Positions 17,776 to 25,243 of a DNA stretch of 25,243 nucleotides are shown piece by piece. A model generated the notes under the pieces. That model ran no database searches and was not told the origin of the DNA. It saw only the letters and a program-made list of their open reading frames with translations. Both the position numbers and the translations under genes were made by a program. Within the stretch, counting starts at the first letter, position 1; each line of letters begins with the position of its first letter. The DNA lies in assembly GCA_008000375.1 (NCBI GenBank), contig SMOI01000344.1, positions 1 through 25,243 on the forward strand, written 5' to 3'. The stretch comes from Poteriospumella lacustris (taxonomy: Eukaryota > Sar > Chrysophyceae > Chromulinales > Dinobryaceae).

Positions 17776-19347
17776 ATGGTATACGTTTTCAAGGTATACA
17801 TATCGTATCTATTGACGAAAAAACTAATCGTCTATAGAGAGCACCCGGAAGAAAAGAGCACCCTCGCACCCACAGCACACACAGAACCACAGTTTCGACC
17901 GTCTGTCTGTTTTTTCAGGGGGTATGTCCGCGAAATGATGCACAAGAGCGAGAACGCTTTTTTCAGGGGTATCACGATTTCGGGACACCCGATTGTTGAC
18001 GGTATTCCACAAGAGTGTGTCATGTTCTATTTCTACAGTGGGTTGGAGAAATTAAATAATGCGACAACTCTCTATGTGGATGCATGCTACTTTCAAAGTG
18101 GTTCCGGCAATTTTGCAGCCTCGAACCAGTGGCTTCCATTTTCAGCTGGTGAACATAGTTTGCTTGGAAAATGACTGCGTCGTTCCACTGTTTCACGCAT
18201 TGATGCCTGGAAAAAAAGAAACGTATTACACTACTCTTTTCAATTACATTCGACAAGTGCACGAACGATATCCATCGTCTGGTTTAGCGGTGCGAAATGT
18301 TGTAGTCGATTTCGAAAAGGCCTTGCACAATGGGGTTTGGTGCTAATACTGAAATTCATGGATGGTTTTCCACTTCACGCAAGCTATCATTCATCGAGTT
18401 CGAAAGTACTCAACACTACTGGACACTTACAACGAAAACCTGAACGCAGCGAACGTGGAAAATCGTAGTCCATTGGCGTTGCCACTGCTACCTGTGCAGC
18501 AAGTTCCGAATTGCTTTTTGCAAACGGTGGAGCAATTGTTTACTGCTGCAGAGGCCACATTCAGTGCATGTGCGGATCTGCAAAACTTTATGTCATATCT
18601 CTACCGCACTTGGTTTCGTTCTCCGGATATGATACGATTGTGGAACGCTTCTGATGCTTCAAGAGATTCTGGAAATTGCGCGATCGAATGCTTTCATGGC
18701 AAAATGCGCGTAGCTCTCGGCGACCATCCGAACATTTGGGAATTCGTGAAACAACTGGCCACATATCATGGAACGGAGTTGTATACGGTTACCGCGGGAG
18801 CACGAGCGATGACCATCTCGCGAACGCGTCCTCCAAGAGCAGAACGCGATCGCAGAACGTGCATATGGGAGAATTTGAGAAAGCCCAACGAAGGTCGAAT
18901 CTCTGCGATGGAGGCATTGATAAACATTCGAAACGCAAAAATGCTGACCGAATATGACCAGAGTTTCCATGCCATGGAACCGGATGAGGAAGCGCACTAT
19001 TCACGCGATGAGATCGATGAATCAGCTGATACCTCATCTTCTCAACCCGCTCATATGCCCCACTCCGAAATGAATTTGTTGCAAACTCGCAACCCCTTTG
19101 CAAATGGAACGTTCACCATAAGTAAGGTTGTTTGCAAGGTCATTTGAAGCTCGCTTGTCACTTTTTGCTGCGCTCTTACAGATTACCCAGCAACATCCCA
19201 ACCAGCTGCCACTCCTTCTGCTTCATCTGCACCGGCCCCCCCCCCGCCCCACCTCTGACCAAAATTGGAAATGAATTGACTGCCCTGAATGAAACATTGA
19301 AAATCTCAACCACTGCAAACGCCAACAACACTTCTGACTTCGTGTGA
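17776..19347 (+). pseudogene. MULE-type transposase, frameshifted, with one intron
   Basis: Pieces of a MULE transposase lie in order across frames. LNNATTLYVDA gives the first catalytic Asp (about 18080). After a frame change near 18090-18110 come FHFQLVNIVCLENDCVVPLFHALMPGK and VVVDFEKAL with the second Asp (about 18310). The stretch at about 18325-18375 needs two further shifts (ANTEIHG, then VFHFTQAI). The 18362-19121 frame then holds CAIECFHGKMR, the likely catalytic Glu region, followed by HPNIWEFVKQL. An intron at 19122-19181 joins in frame to a Pro/Ala-rich tail. A C10 run at about 19236-19245 forces one more shift to reach LTKIGNELTALNETL and the stop at 19345-19347. Several shifts make it a relic unless these are sequence errors. 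It would bind and move MULE ends. Confidence 0.82.
19122..19181 (+). other. Spliceosomal intron in the MULE transposase gene
   Basis: A 60-bp intron, gtaagg...cgctcttacag. Splicing removes an in-frame stop (19145-19147) and joins FTI to NYPATSQPAATPS in frame. Length and consensus match the two introns of the SNARE gene at the window's right end. Confidence 0.75.
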
Positions 19348-19359
19348 TTAGTTAAAGTT

Positions 19360-20583
19360 TTACGATTTGTAAATGGACATAAAATTATGGATTCCCCAAC
19401 AAACATTGACAACGGAGTTGAAGGTGTCTAAATTATGAAAAAGCTCTACATTAGCGCGACCACGAATGATGTCCCGTTCCTTCAAAAACAAATTCCATGC
19501 TCGGAACAACATCGATATTGGGAATACAAATGGTTGAACGACCTCATACTTGTCTGATCGTTAATACTCGATGCAGCAATGGTGTTGGTAGCAAAGGGAG
19601 GTAGCACAATGAAGTCGTCCAAATAGGCACTGTCACCAAGTATGAAGCATCCCAATGGTAGATAATCCCGAAAAAAGGGCATTTGTTCGCGGGTGTTCGC
19701 AGTGTGTGTTGTCACAGACAAAATTAGTTGTCGATGAGGCCCGAGAGAGTGCGATGTGATAACACTCAACTTCCACGCGTGCCGTTTCACGTACTCCGAG
19801 TACATCTTTTGATGGGTCTTGTCCCAGGGTCTCGTAAGTCTTGGATGAAAGTCGACATCGAACAGAAAATGTTTCATCCACGGCACCTATAGATCCAACA
19901 AATTTCTCGTCAACTGTGGGCGGTATCATAACCTTTTTATCATTGTGACGGCACAGTCGTTGGCCGAATAGAGGAAGGTTTCCGGCCTCTTCCACAGTCT
20001 TTCGCCATTCCGAAGCTTGATGGATCACCCAGTCCCGGCCCAGAGTGTTCAAAATGCCTTCATGATAGTCCAACAAGCAGTTTTCAAGCAGTCGGACAAT
20101 AATAACGAACAATTTTTCAACTGCATTATGGCTCCAACCAAAGATAACTTCGATATGCCGAAAGGAGCAACCTGTTTTCAGACGGTAGAGAGTCATGAAA
20201 AATTTCATTCGAGTTTCACAATAGGTTGAGGAATCGCTCTCTACCTATTCCATAGGTGACTTCTGGAACGTTGCGTGCAAATCTTATTTCACAAACTCAT
20301 ACAGCATGAAAACTTCTTTCATTCCAATAACAGAACCCACGTTTAACGTGTTTGAAATGGTGCGGATATTGTGGTGCTTTAAACCAGGTGGCAGTGCTTT
20401 AAGGGACTCGCGTGCTTCCTCCTCCAACTTTCGAGCAAATGCTGTATTCAATTTCACAAACAGGTCAAATTGGCTGATCGTTTCTTCCTGCACAGCGATG
20501 AGGCAAGATGGAACGGCTTGTGAAGCTCTGGTTTCAGTCAGTTCGTCTTCTTCCAAAGCCCTTTCCTGAGTTGAATCCATCAT
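19360..20583 (-). pseudogene. PIF/Harbinger-type transposase (DDE_4), frameshifted
   Basis: The gene reads leftward from MMDSTQERALEEDEL (ATG at 20583). A helical N-terminal part ends at 20284. After a gap or shift, CETRMKFFMTLYRLKTG (about 20215) opens a helix-turn-helix-like region (FRHIEVIFGWSHNAVEKLF). The first catalytic Asp is in GAVDETF (about 19880). A frame change at about 19870-19890 leads to the second Asp in GDSAYLDDF (about 19635) and the Glu in CSEHG (about 19500). A further shift gives NLFLKERDIIRGR and the typical C-terminus FNSVVNVCWGIHNF, with stop at 19360-19362. Motif order is classic DDE_4. At least three shifts indicate decay or indel errors. Its stop is 12 bp from the MULE gene's stop. 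Confidence 0.82.
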
Positions 20584-20630
20584 GTTTGTTAATGATTTAA
20601 GGTATAAAGTTGGCTGTAAGCACAGCGAAA

Positions 20631-20828
20631 ATGTTTGTCAACGGCGGACAAGACAAGCTTCACAACGACAAGTCGCTCGACGACAAATTTCGCCGTCCCT
20701 GGATAAGTGCCGGTTTTTCCGAAACTCCGGCTTGGCCGTTTCCAACCGCGACCACACCCATTCTGAGTGCTGGATTAGAGGAAATCATCTTGGTTAGGTT
20801 GCTGGGTTGCTGGGGTTGGGTAATCTAA
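20631..20828 (+). CDS. Small ORF divergent from the Harbinger gene
   Basis: From an in-frame ATG at 20631 the frame encodes MFVNGGQDKLHNDKSLDDKF and then a Pro/Ser/Thr-rich segment to about 20790; the rest (LVRLLGCWGWVI) looks like read-through into intron or non-coding DNA after a possible donor at ttg|gttagg. It starts only about 50 bp from the divergent 20583 ATG, with tataaag between, so a shared promoter is plausible. Harbinger elements often carry a second gene, but no Myb/SANT motif is visible. Confidence 0.35.
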   Translation: MFVNGGQDKLHNDKSLDDKFRRPWISAGFSETPAWPFPTATTPILSAGLEEIILVRLLGCWGWVI

Positions 20829-21089
20829 TTTTTCTCATGCGTCGCCAAACAAAAGAGTCACGTAATAGAGAAGGATGAGGGTAGATAGATTGAACTGTGT
20901 TTACATGAGAAGAGTTGAGTGATGAAGGTCTCAATCAGTGGCAGTGAGGTATGTACATGATGACGAGGGGTGACGTGCGTGTGTCGTGACATGATGACGA
21001 CGATGACGTTGAGGACTTGCTCGATTCATGATGAATCAATGAAGGCTGAGGCTGAACCCATGGTGAACCATCACAACTGATTCTATCAA
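20829..21089. other. Short intergenic stretch
   Basis: Contains ggttgctgggttgctggggttggg at its left edge and tga-rich purine sequence (gatgatgaatcaatgaagg). No gene or element recognised. Confidence 0.5.
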
Positions 21090-21189
21090 TCGTGGGCCAA
21101 CCGTCGTTGGTACCATCTGCCCAGCCGTCGGGGCCGCCGTCGAGTGAGCCATCGAGGCAGTTGAAGGAGCAGTCGTCTTCGCGGCCCTG

Positions 21190-22335
21190 GACATGTTCAA
21201 CGGACCATCCCACCGTATAGTCGTTATCGTTGACGCGGGGAACTGTCCACGCAACCGAGCACACAGCAGTCGGAAGTGCCATCGGGACAACGGATTGGCC
21301 AACCGTCGGTGGTACCGTCGTCTCAGCCGTCGGGGCCGCCGGCGAGTGAGCCATCAGGGCAATCGATGGCGCAGTGGTCCTCGCGGCCGTCGGGGCCGCT
21401 GTTGGTAACGCCGTCGAGCCAGCCGTCGTCGCGGCTGTCGATATGCTCAACGGACCATACGATCGTGCAGCCGTTATCGCGCTGGTGCTGACAGCTTTCG
21501 ACGCGTCGGTCGGGGCAACTGTCCACGCACCCGAGTGCACCGCCATCGGGACAATGGATGGCCAACCGTTGGTGGAACCGTCCGCTCAGCCGTCGAGTCA
21601 GCCATCGAGGCGCTTGACGGAGCCGTCATCCTCGCGGCTATCGACGCAGCCGTCGACCCAGCTGACTGTTCGGCCGTCGACGTGCTCAGCGGACCCTTAC
21701 ACGGCGCAGCCGTCATCGTGTCCGTGCGGACAGCATTCGACGCGTAGGTCGGGGCAATTATCCATGCAGCCGAGTGCACCGCCGTCGGAAGTGCCATCGC
21801 GACAATGGATGGCCAACCGTTGGTGGAACCGTCCGCGCAGCCGTCGGGGCCGCCGTCGACTCAGCTATCGAGGCAATCGATGGAGCAGTGGTCCTCGCGG
21901 CCGTCGGGGCCGCTGTCGGTAAAGCCGTCGAGCCAGTTGTCGTTGCGGCTGTCGACGCAGCTGTCAAGCCTGCCGACGGTTGGACCGTCGACATGCTCAA
22001 CGGACCATACGATCGTGCAGCCGTTATCGCGCTGGTGCTGACAGCTTTCGACGCGTCGGTCGGGGCAATTATCCATGCAGCCGAGTGCACCCCCGTCGGA
22101 AGTGCCATCGGGACAATGGATGGCCAACCGTTGGTGGAACCGTCCGCGCAGCCGTCCGCTCAGCCGTCGAGTCAGCCATCGAGGCGCTTGACGGAGCAGT
22201 CATCGTTGCGGCTATCGACGCAGCCGTCGACCCAGCTGACTGTTCGGCCGTCGACGTGCTCAGCGGACCCTTACACGGCGCAGCCGTCATCGTGTCCGTG
22301 CGGACAGCGTTCGACGCGTCGGTCGGGGCAGTTGT
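21190..22335 (+). repeat. Higher-order tandem repeat within the QPS array
   Basis: Units of about 230-310 bp begin near 21190, 21446, 21678, 21990 and 22251. The copies at 21446 and 21990 (ctcaacggaccatacgatcg) are close relatives, as are those at 21678 and 22251 (ctcagcggacccttacacgg). This gives an alternating two-type repeat with a period of about 550 bp. Confidence 0.75.
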
Positions 22336-22524
22336 TCACGCAAAGGAGCGTACCGCCGTCGGAAGAGCCGTCGGGACAAACGGACGGGTCAACCGTCGGT
22401 GGTACCGGCCGCGCAGCCGTCGGGGCCGCCGTGGCAACCGTCGCAGCTTTCGTTGCAACCATCGACGCAGCCGTCCACGACGCCCACCTCCAAACCGTCT
22501 GTGCAACCGACGGGGCAACCATCA

Positions 22525-23362
22525 ACGGCTGCAAAAAGGGCTCTCCGCTGCGGACGCCGCTGGGCGGTTCGGACGGCGCGTCCGTCGGCTGCCCGGTTGG
22601 CTGTCGTACTGGGCTGCCCCGTCGACAGACCCGACGGCTTTGCGGACGGCGCACCCGTCGGTTGCTGCGTGGGCGTCGTGGACGGTTGAGCTCTGGGCTC
22701 GCCGCTGGGCTGTGCGGAGATCTGCGGAGGGTTGCTCGGAGATCTGCCCCGTTGGTACTGCGGCTCGTGGGAATCCCCGCCGGCTGCCGTGTCGGCTGAG
22801 TCGATGGACGTTGCGGCCGGTGGGTAGGGCAGATGGGCACTGCGTGGAGACACCGCGCGGCTGCGGGTCGCTGGTGACCTGCGACGTGGGCTACCTCGAC
22901 GGTACCGAGGACGGCTGACCAGTGGCGAGGGCGGACGGTTGCGCGGTCGTCTGAGCGGAGGACGATTGCGATGGGCGTAGGCTGCGACATTGGTTGTGCA
23001 GAGGGACCCGTGGACCGTTGGCCCATGGGGCTGGACGATGGCTGTGCCGACGGAACCGCCCGTGCAACCGACAAGGCTACAATCGGCGGTTCAAAGGTGG
23101 TCGTCGTTTGCCCACCCGACGGCTGAGCGAACGGTACCACCGACGGTTGGCCCGACGGCTCTCCCGACGGCTGTGCGCTCGGGTGCGTGGATGGTTGCCC
23201 CGACCGATGCGCCGAACGCTGTCCGCACGGACACGATGATGGCTGCGCCGTCGACCGGTCCGTTGAGCGTCTCGACGGTCGAACCGTCGGCTGGCTCGAT
23301 GGCTTCCCCGACGGTTGCGAGGACGGCTGCTCACCCGTCAAGAGCGCCTTCTGCGCAGCCGT
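22525..23362 (-). repeat. Inverted block with inverted-repeat edges
   Basis: QPS orientation flips from plus to minus at the left edge and back at the right edge. The left edge 22525-22545 (acggctgcaaaaagggctct) and the complement of the right edge 23341-23362 (acggctgcgcagaaggcgct) are similar. The block includes a minus-strand copy of the unit found on the plus strand at 21678 and 22251. This fits an inversion by recombination between edge repeats. Confidence 0.65.
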
Positions 23363-23830
23363 CATCGCAACCCACCACGAGACCGTCGGCGATGCCGTCG
23401 TCGCAACCGTCGCAGCAACCGCCCGGCCTTCCAACGGCACAACCGTCGGCGTTGCCCGTGGCCTGCCGACCGTGCAGCCCTCCGCCGAAACGACCGCGCA
23501 ACCGACGAGCGTTCCTTCGCACAGCCTGCCTGCACAGCCGTGCAGGCAGCGCCGTCCGGGTGTCCGTCGACACCGCCCACGCGCCAACGATCGTCCGCAG
23601 CTCACTGCACAGTCATGGCGAGCCACGTCGTCGGCCCCGACCGGTCAGCTGATCCTGCGACGGACCAGTGCACCGTCGGGCCAGCGGTCGAAGGGCTCCC
23701 ACGGGGCAGCAGCCATCGCGATAGCTCACCTGGGTGTCCCAGCGCATTCCCGACGGCGCAGCCCTCAACCGGTCCGAGCACGGCGCCCACCAGCCGTCCA
23801 GCCAGCCGTCTCGCACCCCGTCGGCGTAGT

Positions 23831-24195
23831 AGCCCACGACGGTCGGTCCCCTCGTCGTAGCCATCGACGACACACCCCCGCAGCGTACGGTTGTCCTCGC
23901 AGCCGTCGGACGCCTCAACTGGTCCTTCGCCTTCGCCTTCGTCTTCGCCATCGTTATCTTGCTTGCGATGGCATGAACGATATTATAGAAATCAAGTAGT
24001 CATGTAACTAACGAATATACGTGCGATACATTGGGAGAGCTGATGATTAGAGTCAAGCTGGTCGTTCGTGTTCGCAGTCGTCCTCGAGTTCCATCTCGTT
24101 GGTTGTTCTTGCAACACGGATACGGTTCGCCGTTGGTTTGTTAAAGAGTTCGCACGTTCGTAATTAAATTCGTTACTTAAATGAATATTGGAATC
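23831..24195. other. Edge of the array and AT-richer spacer
   Basis: A run of cttcgc repeats (about 23926-23950), then the left arm of an inverted repeat (23958-23988), then AT-rich sequence without recognisable genes. A minus frame starting MAKTKAKAKDQ at 23951 is open but contains only QPS-array shadow sequence. Confidence 0.5.
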
Positions 24196-24226
24196 CTATA
24201 ACATCGTTCATGCCATCGCAAACAAG
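23958..24226. repeat. Inverted repeat pair, 31-bp arms
   Basis: Left arm 23958-23988 and right arm 24196-24226 are reverse complements with a perfect 19-bp core (ttgcgatggcatgaacgat at 23963-23981; complement at 24203-24221), separated by 207 bp. Could be the ends of a tiny MITE or a hairpin between the QPS array and the SNARE gene. No obvious target duplication. Confidence 0.8.
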
Positions 24227-24233
24227 ATGCCGC

Positions 24234-24279
24234 CACGGGCACGGGCACGGGCACGGGCACGGGCATGGGCATGGGCATG
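24234..24279. repeat. Hexanucleotide microsatellite
   Basis: (cacggg)5 followed by (catggg)2-3, immediately right of the inverted-repeat arm. It lies about 115 bp beyond the SNARE stop codon. Confidence 0.93.
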
Positions 24280-24394
24280 AACTGCGACGCCGCCGAGGCA
24301 CACGATCCGCCATCGCAGCCACCCACCAACGCAAAGCAAAGCAAAACCAAAAACAAAAATGGACAAAAAACCCCGAGCCCTGGAACTGCTCGCT

Positions 24395-25234
24395 CTACTT
24401 GGACTTGCTCATGGCCACGGCCACGCCAATGATGATGCCCAGGATCGCCAGGACGATGAAGCCAATGATCAGCTTCATCTTAATGTTCTTCCACCACATC
24501 TTCTTCTTGAGCTCGTTCGCGTTGCGCTTGAACACGCCGGCTTGCTGCTGGAGCTCCTCGGCGGCCTTCTCGATGCTCTCCAACTTGACGCAGTTCTGCA
24601 GCGCGATGTCGATGTTCTCTTGCATCACCAGCTTCACGGCGTCCACCTTCTTCGATACCGCCGCCAACTTGTCCACTTCGCTGAGGTTGTCGTACTTGAC
24701 GCAGATGGTGCGGAACATCTGGTTGCAGGTCTTGTCCAAGGAGCGCTCCTTGGCGGTCGTGGCCTTGTCTCCCACCTTGTTCACAAACTATACGGTACAC
24801 AGCAGCAACGCTCACGGGTCAGCTCCAGACGTCGAATGCATCATCGATACAACGGTGGCATTCGACTTACATTGCGCTGCAGCTCTTCCAAGCATTGATG
24901 GGCGACGCGCTGCGGATAGGAGCTTTGGCAAATCATAATGTAAATCAAGTTCAAGTCATCTACACGCCAACAGAGCTCACGTCAACAACCAAAAACAGGC
25001 CGCAGGTGGTGCAAGTATCGATCACTTACCGCCGATCAAGTGCCAGCCGGAGCTGCCGACCGAGAAGGTGTAGTGCTTGCCCGCACTCATGTTCAGGTTC
25101 GGCTGACCCAACACCTGCTTCACACCGCCAATGTCGATTTCCGCATTGTGCGAATAGGAAGCGATGACAATGCCTTCGCCGGCGATTCTCGCGACGCCGA
25201 TGAAGTGAACGTTCCCGAATGATTGAGTGGCCAT
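24395..25234 (-). CDS. Longin-domain R-SNARE (VAMP7-like), three exons
   Basis: Exons are 25234-25030, 24959-24871 and 24787-24395; 687 spliced nt give 228 residues. Residues 1 to about 110 form the longin domain (FIGVARIAGEGIVIASY, GWHLIGDDLNLIYIMI, SYPQRVAHQCLEEL). The R-SNARE helix covers about 145-195 and ends KKKMWWKN (Trp196-197), followed by one TM anchor (about 204-224) and a short SKSK tail. It would act in vesicle fusion, probably endosomal/vacuolar by analogy with VAMP7. Register from the WW pair places Asn163 (ALQNCVKL) at the zero layer, where R-SNAREs carry Arg. The start ATG fits the longin N-terminus exactly, and both introns keep phase. The gene looks intact. Confidence 0.95.
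24788..24870 (-). other. Intron 2 of the R-SNARE gene
   Basis: 83 bp, gtaagt...ccgtatag, phase 0 between ELQRN and FVNKVGD. Confidence 0.92.
24960..25029 (-). other. Intron 1 of the R-SNARE gene
   Basis: 70 bp, gtaagt...ggcgtgtag, phase 1; it splits the Asp codon (G|AT) between HLIG and DLNLIY. Confidence 0.92.
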
Positions 25235-25243
25235 TTTTTTCTA

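Larger units (their letters stand above)
21090..23830. pseudogene. Degenerate Q-P-S repeat coding array
   Basis: Dense cagccgtcg-type sequence encodes QPSx units. They read on the plus strand at about 21270-22525 (PSSQPSGPPASEPSG, QPSSQPSRRLTE, QPSSCPCGQ), on the minus strand at about 22545-23335 (QPSSQPSGKPSSQPT, QPSTHPSAQPSGEPSGQPS, QPTGQPTDAPSEPPSG), and on the plus strand again from 23340 (QPSSQPTTRPSAMPSSQPSQQPPG) to about 23830 (TAQPSTGPSTAPTSRP). The frame drifts many times and stops interrupt every frame, so no single protein can be followed. The complementary strand shows Cys/Asp/Gly-rich frames (CPDRRVE, DGCEDGC), which I read as antisense shadows. It probably derives from the linker part of a surface protein like the one at the left end. 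No RCC1 or TM domain is seen here. Confidence 0.55.

Noticed and set aside
21323-22127. Minus-strand Cys/Asp-rich frames (CPDRRVE, DGC repeats) as a secreted Cys-rich protein
   Set aside because: These arise as the complement of QPS codons and contain stops in several units. The plus-strand QPS reading fits the known protein type better, though I cannot fully exclude the Cys-rich reading.
1-25243. tRNA or rRNA genes
   Set aside because: I saw no cloverleaf-like box A/box B pair or rRNA-like sequence, but a covariance search was not possible here.

Overview
The window is eukaryotic. Phase-consistent GT-AG introns of 60-83 bp split a longin R-SNARE gene (24395-25234, minus), and eukaryotic transposable elements fill most of the rest. 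P-T/S-x-Q-P-S repeat proteins sit at both ends. The left one is an RCC1 + QPS-repeat + multi-TM protein with a 'DDG.C...C' loop, which I associate with stramenopiles (oomycetes, brown algae, diatoms). That lineage call is inference from memory of the family, not a database result.

Layout. 1-2490 (minus) is the 3' part of the RCC1/QPS/TM gene. It carries a stop in an RCC1 blade and at least two frame changes, and its 5' end is cut at a junction with a MULE transposase fragment (2495-3158, minus). A nearly pristine 5.75-kb Ngaro-type tyrosine-recombinase retrotransposon (3156-8901, plus) is inserted in that fragment. It has split direct repeats A1-ORFs-B1-A2-B2, a gag-like ORF, an RT-RNase H ORF and a recombinase ORF. 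8902-9667 holds a small frameshifted gene that ends inside a MITE-like repeat.

9648-16245 is a 6.6-kb unit bounded by about 0.2-kb inverted copies of that MITE-like sequence, each carrying a 15-bp tandem array. Inside are an unrecognised frameshifted gene on the minus strand (10637-12040), a cluster of five TTCCCACAC motifs upstream of it, another unrecognised ORF, and a 492-bp fold-back element (13550-14041). This unit is the best candidate for an undescribed element.

16250-17770 has short direct repeats, a palindrome and a pyrimidine tract but no gene I can support. 17776-19347 (plus) is a decayed MULE transposase with a spliceosomal intron. It converges, with only 12 bp between the stops, on a decayed PIF/Harbinger transposase (19360-20583, minus). 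21090-23830 is a degenerate QPS-repeat array with a higher-order tandem structure and an 800-bp inverted block bounded by inverted repeats. The window ends with the intact three-exon R-SNARE, whose zero-layer arginine is replaced by asparagine.

Overall: two QPS-repeat loci flank a nest of elements of different ages. Single-base frame changes mark every older element but are absent from the Ngaro element and the SNARE. Either the older elements are relics or the assembly carries indels there.
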